Source of the DNA: Adineta vaga
Taxonomy: Eukaryota; Rotifera
Length of the DNA: 64,000 nt
Reading direction: 5' to 3'
NCBI GenBank assembly: GCA_021613535.1
Contig: CP075496.1
Location: 10,416,001-10,480,000, forward strand
The notes under the pieces are model-generated. The model was not told the origin of the DNA. It did not search any database and saw only the letters and a program-made list of their open reading frames with translations. The translations under genes were made by a program, and so were the position numbers. The first letter of the stretch is position 1. Every line of letters begins with the position of its first letter. This document shows, piece after piece, positions 38,366 through 49,200 of the stretch.

Positions 38366-41300
38366 ATGCATTTCAAAAGCATATTTCTTATTTTCTTTAT
38401 CTTTTCTATTCAACGAACATTTACACAAATTCCGCCTGTTGTACCATTAACAAGTAAGAATTTCACGATTTTATTTTACTTTTCTTTTTCTTTGAAAAAC
38501 TTATTTTCTCTCTAATTATTAGATGCTTTGACAGCTATTTATTGTCATAATTTAAATGAAGTTGGTACGATGACAATTCGTTGTAGGGCAAATGAAAAAA
38601 TCCGAATGTTAGATGCCTTTGATGTTGTCGTTAGAAATCGATCCCATCTACCATTACAATGTTTAAAACAAAAACCATTTTCCATGGTTCATGGAGATAT
38701 TTCTACTGATACTGATTGTAAAGTTCATACAAGTTTTGCATCAGCTTGTTCAGGACGTGAAAATTGTACATTACATATGCAACGTATTCGATTAAATAGT
38801 GTTAAAGAACGTTGTCATAATGAATTAGTAGATTATACAATGGCATTTTTTGAATGTATATCAGGTATGAATGAGGAAATTATGAAATGTAATGAAATAA
38901 GTTTTGTTTTAATATGTAGATGTATTTATTCATGATATTTGTTCCACACAAGCCATCACATCTCCTTGGGGTACATTGAAAACACCGAATTTTCCTAATC
39001 CGTACACTTCAAATGATGATTGTTGGTGTAAATTATCTACTCAATTACGCATCGTCTTTTACTTTCTGTTATTATCTTTCAATTGATTCCTTATGATAGT
39101 TTGTATTCAATTTCAAACAAAGAAAATCAAACTAAATTAGTTATTGTTTGTTTTCATAGAAAAATGTGCAGGTGCTGGATTGTATTTACAAAGTAGTGAT
39201 GAACAACGAAGTACACAATGTACTTATTTACAACCTGGACATAACTATTTGAGTGATACGAATGCATTATATATCAATTTTTATAGTCGAACATCGACTG
39301 TACGTGGAGGATTTTGGATTATTTATGAAGGTTTATATCTTTATATTGTTATGTCAAATACATTTTGTTTTCTGATTTTTAAGCGAGTCATGCAAATGCT
39401 GAAGTTCATCTACAGTGTGGATCACGAGAGAAACTCGGTGTACCATCGAGTAGAATGTCTACATCATCACCATCACCTCCAATTTCATCATCTTACAACT
39501 ATGGTTGGAGTCGCTTAATATATAACGATCCACCAAATCCAAGTTCAGAATCAGGTATACATGATCATATGATGCACATGAGATTATTTCATACTACAAC
39601 ACCATCTATTCGTAATAGAAACTTCAGTAAATATTGCCTTTTAATTGAAAATGAATTTCGCTGATAATTCGCTATTCTATTTAGAAGTTAAACTATCGTC
39701 CACATCAGCTAGTGCTTTTACGTATCCATATGGACATTTAGCTACATTTGATTTAGATTTTGGACCACGAGGATGGTTTGTAAAATATCCATACGGTTCA
39801 TCAAATATGACTGCAACCAAATTTCTACAAACGACAACAACTCCAACGCCCATTGTTAAATGGAATTCCACATGGCTCTATGTTCGACGTTTACGAACAA
39901 GAGTGTCTCCAAGAATAATATTAACAACAACAACAACAAGTACTACCACTGTTATCAAACAACGACGCGAGGTATATATATATACTTTAATGAAAAGTAT
40001 AGTATCAGATCAATCTCATTTCTAGAATCAACGACAATATCAACACGTTTGAGCACATTTGCCATAACAACTACAGAACAAATGACAACTGCCTATCCAT
40101 CTTTCTCATCAATCATTATTCTCACTACCACACCACAAAGTATAACAATAGACGATAGTTTTACTTCCATAGAACCATTCGTAGAAACAGTACAACCTAA
40201 GATTATATCGGCATTTCATTTACCACCCTCATCATCAACATCAAAAACGACATTACCTGTTCCAACTCCTTGGTATCAACCGGCCGGCCTGTATGATTGG
40301 TGGCAATGGCAACATTATACGACAAAGTTGTACAAAACCTCTGTAAATAATATTCCAACAACTAAAACATCAATCTCTTCGACTCAATCAACAATAACAA
40401 CAACAACAACAACAACTACTGTTACTACTACTACTACTACTCCTGTTCTAACCACCAAATCTACAACTCGTTCATCGACTACTAAGCGTCTCGTTCATCT
40501 AAGTAATACGACGAATAAAACCTCGATTACGTCTACAAAAGAAATAACTGTTGATTGGTTTCGATGGCCACATACCGAATCAACTAGAGCAAAACCTGAT
40601 TATTATGACGATGATTATCCTGATTGGTTTGATTATCTTCCTACGAATAAACTAAAAAGTACATCGGCGAAAACAACAACGACTCGAAATCCATTCCTTT
40701 CCATACTATCTGAACCAGGACCAAAACAATATCAACAATTGAGTCTTTTGCCAACAAAACCAGATTCGAATATGATAAATATTGATGTTACATCCCGTAC
40801 ATCCTCATCTTCATCCAAACTAGATTCTATACAAAAAAATACCGGTAAAGAAAAGTTCCAATAAAATCATTCATTCAATTATTTGAAAATAGTTAAATGC
40901 TATGGATTCTTTAGTCTTTATTTTTCTACATGAATCTATTTTTCGTTCATTTAGGGGAAATCGCACATCCTAACGCACAAAATAATATTCAAGAACAATC
41001 TAAAAAAGAGTCAGAAGAGTATGGATGGTTGAGCAAAACAGGTATAACAAATAACCTATAGTAATCATATTAATATCAAACTAAAAACAACATTGATTAC
41101 TTAGACATGACTATTGTTGCTGTATCAATCTTGTTTGTTATTCTATTGGTTTTCATTAATTTAATTCTATTTGCTGTTCGAAGGTAAGAAGAAATAACTA
41201 AGATAGAATACTTCTTTGAAATAAAAATGAATACTTTCTTAGACATCGTCATCGAATTCAAAATCAACATTTACTTTGTTCATCATTACCATCATCACTT

Positions 41301-42742
41301 AATAATCGAAGTATATCGAACAATCAATTACAAAGTTCCAAATTAGGAGATTCCACCAATAGTTTAATTAATATAACTAACAATAATAATAATGATATAT
41401 TACCAGCAGTTGGTAAGGATAGATTTTTTTGTTATAAAAGAGACGTATGATGTAACATATATACTAATTCTATTAGGTGAAATAGTACTCTGGGATGAAA
41501 AAGATCAAGGTGGTTATATGATTGATAATCATGGAGAATGGGCAAAAATAGAAGGACGACAATGGCTTGGTAATAGTCTACTGAAAAATCAAAACAAAAC
41601 ATCATTCACCAAAAGGTTCATTAATAATCTTACGATTAGTCGTAAAATGAATTTATAGAATATCCGTTGATGCGTTTTTTTCTTGACAGTTTTCGATCAC
41701 GTTTTCAATTTATTCGACAATCACATAAAAAATCTAATCCACATCGTTCACCAGCTCCACCTGCACCAAAACAATTACAACATCATCAACAACAAATATT
41801 CAAATTTCCTTTTGTCGATTGTTCGTATATTTTTACATTACGAGAAAGTTCATTCTTCTAATTCAATTTCTTACATTATTTTAGCTACAACTCTTACACC
41901 AGTTCCCGAAGCAGATGATTATCAATCATCAGATTTCAGTTCTACTGACATAATCAATCGAAATTCTGATACAAAATTAAGAAATTCAAATAAAAAACAT
42001 CAACAAGTATAAATATATATTCGTGTCATTTCTCTTTCATTCGTCTGTTATTCTAGGCAGCGAAAACTATTCAAGCATTAATTCATACTGAACAAGATCA
42101 TAGTGATGAATATTATAAACGAATCGAAAGTGGTGGTGATGATTCAAATTATACCACTATGCATGAAAATCATCAAGGTGAATATTCTATCGCTGATCAA
42201 CAAACTGATCGATGTTTAGGTAATGAAATTGATGCAGGTGGATCAGTGATTATTAGCGTACCAACTATGTTACGACAAGAAGATGATATTGAGATTACCA
42301 CGGATGGTGCTGAATCAATTTATAATCCAAACTATTCAACTCGATCAAATAATGTAATACAACTTCACTTCTAAAATTCTAATCTATCTTCTTTTCTGTT
42401 TATATTTTTTCTAAGAGATCCAATCTAACTTTTAAATCACCAAGAAATATGAAACCAATGATGACGAATTCAATTATTGTCGGTCATTGTCAAACAGATT
42501 TTCAACCATTAAATCCAAAATTATTAGAAAAATCTCACTTAGCTGAACATCAACAATTATATACATGTTCACAATCTTTACAATTTTCTGCATATGATTC
42601 TGGATTTTTTGATGATCAGACAACTGATAGTTTAATATTAACGCCAAGAAATGAAGAAAATGCTAATGACGAAATCTGTTCTATTCAAAGTAGAGCTAGT
42701 TCATCAATACAAGATTCAAAATTAGCTAAAACATATTGTTAA
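38366..42742 (+). CDS. Single-pass membrane protein: SUEL-like lectin domain, CUB domain, Thr-rich stalk, cytoplasmic tail
   Basis: About fifteen exons from a signal-peptide exon (MHFKSIFLIFFIFS, 38366-38453) to a stop at 42740-42742. Exon 2 (38523-38864) encodes a cysteine-rich SUEL-like domain ending ASACSGRENCTLHM...YTMAFFEC. Exons 3-4 encode a CUB domain (SPWGTLKTPNFPNPY to GGFWIIYE). A second less clear extracellular region follows (GHLATFDLDFGPRGWFVKY), then a Thr/Ser-rich, mucin-like stalk with Thr-codon microsatellites near 40390-40445. A transmembrane helix (IVAVSILFVILLVFINLILF, about 41112-41171) and a cytoplasmic tail of several hundred residues with DDYQSSD-like acidic patches complete it. 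Two one-base deletions are inferred, near 39075-39082 and 39950-39960: correcting them restores the CUB core and the exon 6/7 phase. An adhesion or signalling receptor is plausible; no named family is recognised. AATAAA at 42819-42824. Confidence 0.72.
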
Positions 42743-43178
42743 ACATTGTTTTTCTTTTTCTATCAAATACTATTGATAAAATCTCTTTTATATTGTACTT
42801 GAACATTCCTATATATAAAATAAACGATCATATTCTTAAAAAAATGAGACTAACAACAAACTTCATACCGAAAAGAATGTATTGATGTTAAAGGTTTCAA
42901 TACCTTGCTCTGAATTATTATACAATAGTTTATATTTCAATGTCAAGTATTTCAGTACTGAACGTCTTTAAATAAATAAGTATCATATTCAAATATTCTT
43001 CCATATGTACTACAACGAAGTCGAACGTCAATGAATTTAAAAAAAAGGAAAATTTCTACACACTTCATTCGATTATTTCAAGTGAATGATTTTTGAATAA
43101 ATATTTTTCTATTACTAATGACTTTATTCCTTTTTTTTACCAACATAAACACACACACACATACAAATGCTAATATAA
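42743..43178. other. Intergenic between convergent genes
   Basis: 3' flanks of the CUB gene and the small - strand gene; includes AATAAA at 42819-42824 and a CA run near 43150-43162. Confidence 0.5.
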
Positions 43179-43625
43179 TCAAGCACATGACCATACTAAA
43201 CGTCCGGATGAAATTCGACTATTCTTCAACACATTATATAACTCTTTATCGATTGTTGTTTGTTTCAGACCGACTTTAAGTCGATGTTCACAAAGATAAA
43301 AAAGAGTATCCGGTGGTCCCCAAACTGGTTGTCCAATAAAAAAGTCATGCATTTTTAATCTAGCCAAGACAGAAAGAAGTAGTCGATCATCAAATGTATA
43401 TGAGCCATCCAATTGAACACGTATTTGACAAACAGATACAGTGGCTTCTTCATCATCAAGTTCATTAACATCACCTAAAATTTACATACATTATAGATTC
43501 GTTTCTTTCTCTACGTACAAATAGAACACTCGAGGTAGATGATTAAAAAAATGTTGTTGTTGTTTTTCTTCTTTCTCTAATGGCCATCAAATACTCGTCA
43601 GAAAATTACTTTTGTCAAGGTACAT
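43179..43625 (-). CDS. Small acidic-start protein, family not recognised
   Basis: Best model: two exons (43625-43610 and 43474-43179) giving 103 residues with matched phases. The body is clearly protein-like: VCQIRVQLDGSYTFDDRLLL, then VLARLKMHDFFIGQPVWGPP and DTLFYLCEHRLKVGL, ending SSGRLVWSCA. It has a mix of hydrophobic and charged residues expected of a folded domain, without signal peptide or membrane helix. The motif GQPVWGPPDTLFYL should be highly searchable. The first exon is tiny and its ATG is a guess; further 5' exons to the right (43640-43690 has an acceptor-like site) may exist. No function is proposed. Confidence 0.6.
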
Positions 43626-44601
43626 AATCCGGGGGCAAAGAATAACTGTTCATGTCACGAAAAGATCTGTAAAATAAAAATCAGACTTACTACTTCTTAA
43701 TGAATAGAATATTAATATAATGAACAGAATAATAGTAATAATGATAGTTTTATAGGATAAGGGATGTGTTTTATAAAGTTCCATTTGATTAATGTATGAA
43801 CGTTAATTTCTTGTGTGAGACGATATATATGTATATATATTCGTTATTATTTGTTAAGAAAAAAGAGAACCTTACATACGTTGATTCTTATGCAAAAATA
43901 ATAATGATGTGCATAAACAATTTTCGTTTTACGTCGCTCGGATTTTTCTTTTTCGTTGTTTCTCTCTTCTTCTTTTCAAACATTTTTTTTCATAAATAAT
44001 GTTCTGCATTCACTGATCGATTTTATTGTCTATATACATTAACTTTTTAATTATGCGTGTATCGGTCATCATTAAGACAGTTTAGAACATTTGCAAGTCA
44101 TTACTTTCTAATCAAGATGAGCTGTATTGAGTACATATGATAAAAAATTTTTATATTACAATATTTTTCTATCAAGTTAATCAAGAATTTATCAAAGAGG
44201 TTAGTAATGTCATAATGCACTAATCTAGATAAGTTTGTATAAATTCAATTTTCATCATATCTGTTATAGAATGAATTTTGAAGAAAAAATGAATCAAATA
44301 ATAATTGAAAAACGTAGACAAGGCGTGTAAGATTTGTAAAGAATGATTCCGTATAAAATCTAGTTTAGAAGAGAAAAAAAGGTAACAGTGAGAAATAATG
44401 CGTACAGAAATCTTTCTGAATGAAATGATGATATCGTTTGATTAAATATTTATTTTGATTGAAAGCAGATATTGAATAATTTCAATAAGAAAAAAAGGAA
44501 AGAGAAGCAGAAGAAGAAGGGAAAAGTGATATTATACGAAATGACAAAAGATCAAAAATAATTATAATGATAAAGAAAAACCAAACAATATAACTGTTTT
44601 T
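43626..44601. other. Intergenic, about 1 kb
   Basis: Upstream of the small gene and downstream of ATF4. Low-complexity AT-rich DNA with an AG tract near 44500; no gene supported. Confidence 0.5.
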
Positions 44602-45360
44602 TTATTTTGTTGATGGAAGTGGAATTTGTAAAACATCAACAAATAATTGTTTGAATTGTTCCAAGCGAAATTTAAGATTTTCTACTTCGAATTTTAATTC
44701 TTGATTTTGATTTTTTAGTTCAGAATGCCGAGAGTTTAATTCATTTCGTTCAAGTTTTTTCTTGAGACGATATTTTTCAGCTGCTGTTTTATTTTGATCC
44801 TTTTTTCTCAATTTGCGTTCTGTTGTTGAAAACGTTCGTTTCTTTGTTACTCGTTTTCCAACTATTGAAGAAGAACCACTTGTTGTTGAACATGCTGGTG
44901 ATAATGGAACCGTCATATCTTCCATATAACCACTTGATTCAATTGTACATTCTCCAGCAATCCATGATGATGTATCCTCCTCATTATCATCATCATCAAT
45001 TGGATAGAATGTTGAATCATCCGAAGTCGATAGAGGTTGAAGATCAATTGCACATGGTGCATGTGATAATTGATTGAGGTATTCGTCATATTGTATATCC
45101 TCAATTTCACTTAAAACGGGGAAATTAAATGATGCTAATAAATCATATTGTTGTTGATTATTATCGCTATTTTCATTTGGATTGTCTTTCGTTACTAAGT
45201 TAAATTCATTTAGTTTTGATTCTACTGAAGGAAATTGGATGTCATGTTCTTCAAGAGGAAAAACTCCGTTGGATGTTAACATCGGATTGACTTTGCCCAC
45301 ACCACCGGGATTGATGATGGGTGTCAATAATTCTGAGGGATGATTGAAATCGAAAAGCAT
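44602..45360 (-). CDS. ATF4: ATF4-like bZIP stress transcription factor
   Basis: Nuclear effector of the integrated stress response that activates amino-acid and redox genes. A single coding exon of 252 residues starts at ATG 45360. The basic region is RKLRKKDQNKTAAEKYRLKK, in which the QNKTAAxxYRxKK core is specific to the ATF4/ATF5 group, followed by a leucine zipper (about residues 205-245, LNSRHSELKNQNQELKFEVE). The N-terminal two thirds is acidic and probably disordered, with Asp/Ser stretches (SDDSTFYPIDDDD) that resemble phosphodegron and activation regions. Upstream ORFs overlap the start codon (see separate entries), which is the known translational switch of this family. There is no in-frame upstream ATG that would bypass it. 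Confidence 0.9.
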   Translation of the reverse strand: MLFDFNHPSELLTPIINPGGVGKVNPMLTSNGVFPLEEHDIQFPSVESKLNEFNLVTKDNPNENSDNNQQQYDLLASFNFPVLSEIEDIQYDEYLNQLSHAPCAIDLQPLSTSDDSTFYPIDDDDNEEDTSSWIAGECTIESSGYMEDMTVPLSPACSTTSGSSSIVGKRVTKKRTFSTTERKLRKKDQNKTAAEKYRLKKKLERNELNSRHSELKNQNQELKFEVENLKFRLEQFKQLFVDVLQIPLPSTK

Positions 45361-45427
45361 TTTGTTCGTTTTTGTTTGAGACCGATAATTCGGAAGTTTT
45401 AGTGGCGAAAGCCATTGTGAAAGTCAT
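45251..45427 (-). promoter_or_regulatory. Overlapping inhibitory upstream ORF of ATF4 (uORF2-like)
   Basis: ATG at 45427 opens a 58-codon frame, MTFTMAFATKTSELSVSNKN onward, that ends at 45251, 110 nt inside the ATF4 coding region and in a different frame. Vertebrate ATF4 uORF2 is likewise about 59 codons and overlaps the start out of frame. By family knowledge, ribosomes translating it cannot start ATF4 unless eIF2 is phosphorylated. The position and frame are seen; regulation is inferred. Confidence 0.8.
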
Positions 45428-45434
45428 TATTAGA

Positions 45435-45511
45435 GCTAAAATATAAGACAAAAGAACTAATTTTATTATCCACATCATACAACGGAACTTTACAAAAATG
45501 AGGCAAACCAT
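45435..45511 (-). promoter_or_regulatory. ATF4 leader: short uORF1 and candidate 58-nt intron
   Basis: An ATG at 45511 begins MVCLIF. A gtaaag donor at 45493 and a tatattttag acceptor ending at 45436 define a 58-nt intron of typical size. If spliced, the frame closes after seven codons (MVCLIFL) two bases before the uORF2 ATG. If retained, it fuses in frame with uORF2 into one 86-codon ORF that overlaps ATF4. Confidence 0.55.
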
Positions 45512-46257
45512 TAATATTTTTCCTAAATGGGTGTGTCTCTACATATTATCCCTATATACAACAAGATCTTAGATACTGTCAATGGATTATTTTGCTAATC
45601 TATCAATTGCATTGCATCGTACGAGACTATATGGCTTTATACATGCATTGATTAGAATAAAACGTTCTCAAGATATTTTCGGATCCTATTTGATAAGCTT
45701 ACTTTAAAAGGCACGGGGAAGTCGTGCTTGCTAGCCGGAGCTGTTGCGCCTAAAAGGTCGCGACGTTACTAAACATGAACCATATTGAAATGAAATGAAA
45801 ATATGAAGGATGATGAAATATATAGGGTGATGTAATGTATTTTTCTTGTGACTCGAAACAGAACAAAATGATGCAATGATACTGAATCATCATGACGCAA
45901 GATCAAATGAGAAAGATTTAATTTTCTTTACAATTGCTTTTCACAGAAAGCTTATCATTTTGAAATTACACTAAATAAATAATATATGAAAAAAATGAAA
46001 CTTTTCGAAAAAGTGATTATAAATTGTAAAATAGATGTCGCTAGTTGTTATACCGATTTTGGACAAAATAGAGTATATACTTCTGTAAACGAAAACAATA
46101 AACAGTTACAATCGAAATGAAATAAATCTGACAAATTAAGAAAAATACTAAATCACAATTTCATTTGATGAATAAAGTTCAGCGAGATCAGTTGTCTAGT
46201 TTCATGTCATACTACGCTAATTAATTTTGAATTGACTGTACAGAAAAAAAACGAACG
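45512..46257. other. Divergent promoter region of ATF4 and DNAH2, 0.75 kb
   Basis: ATF4 reads left and DNAH2 right from here. A strikingly GC-rich patch at about 45709-45770 sits in otherwise AT-rich DNA and contains a GCACG...CGTGC inverted repeat. It may be leader or promoter sequence of ATF4. No other gene is seen. Confidence 0.5.
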
Positions 46258-49200
46258 ATGAGTATCACAGAATTTCACGATACAATCAATCAAGAAATGT
46301 ATTCATCGACTATATCACTGGTAATTAGGAACGTATCAGATGTCTGAGATTACTCGTAAAGTATTTTCCTAGATTTCTTACATTCAAAATTTGATCAGAT
46401 TACCAGGAATAAAAAGTGAAATGTGGACAAATGATTTGATCCAGATTCTCGAAGAATATCTTTCTTTGAATGAACAAAAACTGTTGATTTTTTATATTGA
46501 TCACGAAACTTCTTCGCTACAATATCTTCATACAATTCCATCTCTTGTAACTGTGAATCATTCATCTCTTAGTTTGTGTTATTTTATTCGACGAAATAAT
46601 TCATTAGATAGGATCACAACTGTTGATGATTTTATTAAATCTATTCAATATGGATATATCAAGGGTGAATCTATTTCATGTTTAACAGCACTTGTATCAA
46701 CACTTTTTGGACCCTTGTTTATGAGTAATACCGCAATACAAGATAGTATGTTAACAAATTTGGATTGATTGATTGATTTATAATTTGGATTTTATAGTGA
46801 TAAAAAATGATTATATGAGTGAATTAAATCAATTTCTAGCAATATTCTATGAAAGACAATATAAAGATCTCTCATCTTCCACATATTTATTTATTCCAAA
46901 GGATGGTTTAGATAGAACTGTTGAAGAACTTGTACAAAACAAAGCGATGGTAACAAGATTTGAAGGTAAAATTCTTTTCATATATTCATTACAAATTTGA
47001 AATATATATTATGTTCTCTAGCTGTGATGCTTAAATGGCATCATCAATTAAAACATGTATTGCTTATTCAAGATCGTTTAATGAGTACAGAAGATCAATT
47101 ATCAGGCATTGATGAAGAAATTCATTTTTGGCAAAAATTCCTTACTGATCTTCGTAATATTCGTCAACAAATTGAAAGAAATGAATTACAAACTATTATT
47201 CGTGTTTTGAACATATCTAAATCAGCATACATTCAACAATTTTTACAAGTAGAAAAAGAAATTCAAGTAAAAGATATAATTTCCTCTTACAATCTATTCT
47301 ACTACTACTACTACTAAAATGAAATTTAGAATTTTACTGAATATGTTGAAGATTGTTTGAAATTTTTGAAACTTCTTGCTGAACCTTCTCTTCAGTTGAA
47401 TGACGCATCATTTGAACAATTGATTACTATCATAACTGATATTTATTATCGAATTTTAATTGCATGGCATCATTCAAAATTCTTTGCAATTCCCGAAAGA
47501 ATTAAATTAATCATTAGTAAGGTAAATTTCTACATTCGATAAACGTGAAAATATTTACTCATATTCAAACATCACATATCATAGTTATAATAATTATTCA
47601 CACAGAGTTTTGAACGACACATTTCTCACGATATTTTCATCATAGTCAATTATGTGTTGTTAGTTTGTAAATCAAATAACAGATCATTTTTCGCTTCAGA
47701 ATCTTGAAATATCCATTCAGTTGATAGTATCTCTATATGTTATATGAAAGAATTTATGTTTTTCTTTCTATAGATTAATAATCAAATCATTAGTCAATGT
47801 TCTCGTTTACTAAATATTAAACGACTCTTTCAAGGTTATATTTTATCAACAAAAAATCTTCTTCAAGAATGTTTTCAAATCATTGATACTTATATTGAAA
47901 CTTGTTTACATGTAAATAATCATCATAGATTCTATAAGTTATGTTCATAGTTTCATAAGTTTTAGATTTTAACTATGCATGATAAATATTCAACTAAACC
48001 ATTAATGTTTAATAATTTTCAAAAAGATGATTTGTTTCGTTCTGTTCAATTATATCGACAACGATTAAATGAAATTGATGAAGTAGAAAAGATTCTTTTC
48101 AATCAAATATCATTTTGCTCTACGCTTATAGATTTGTGAATGTATGAAACTTTTTGGATGGTATCGAAATGGTACGAAAGATCGTTTACCAATTTTTAGT
48201 GGTATTCAAGGAAATGAATATCAACATATACTCGAACAAAGTCAACAAACGTTTGATCGAGCATTGTTGTTATTAAAAAGAAAGTCTACGTATATACTTG
48301 ATATTTCAACGAATGCTTGTTCGATTTGGTCACAAGAATTCAAACAGTAATTCGATTCGAATACGATAATTTATTAGATGATGTATTCTATCGTTTTTTC
48401 TTAAATATCAATTAGGTTTTTGGAATCTATTCGTGAAATTGAATTGATTATTGTTAAATTAATCAATGAATCTACAAAAAAGACAACTACCATCGAACAA
48501 ATTATGGACATTCTCGATATATTCACTGATTTTCAATCACGAACTGTATGATTATTTTCTAATCATGAAATGAACTATTTGATTTCTCTTCTGTAGACTA
48601 TCAATCATATTCTTCTTGAGAAAACTCGAGATATTTATCGTTTATTTCTTTCTCAAATTGAAGATCTTCGTACAAAAATTGTTTCTCATCAAACATTAGA
48701 TGAATCGAAGAATCTCACAAATCAATTCGATCACTTTCTTCCATATTATTCTGCGAGAGCTATGTGGATTCGTGATCAAATCGAACGTATTACAAAAGAC
48801 TATAATCTTCTTCAACAATCATCAAATTTACCATATCTTATTCAACAAAATGAAATGAAATTAACCTATGAGAAATTCTTAATCTTTGCTGAAAGTATTA
48901 TAAAACGTATCTATCAAGATTGGTGGAGTATGGCTAATGAATTACAACCAAAGAAGTTGTTACAAAAACCATTCTTAAAAGAAAATCAAGAAAAGAAATA
49001 TTTTATTGATGTCTTTTTTGATCCAGAAATTATTTTAGCTTTAAATGAAAGTTTATGGTGGATTCGATTACATTATGAAATACCTTATTCATTAACAGAT
49101 GTTTATAATACAAGAAAATCATTTCGACAAATGAGAGAAGAAACAAATGAATTTATTCGAAAATTTAATAAGTATGAGAATATTTTATGTCAAGAATTTT

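Noticed and set aside
39860-39970. ATG-initiated start of a separate gene (MEFHMALC) inside the CUB gene
   Set aside because: The upstream frame with GHLATFDLDFG is better protein sequence; the later frame is its continuation after one missing base.
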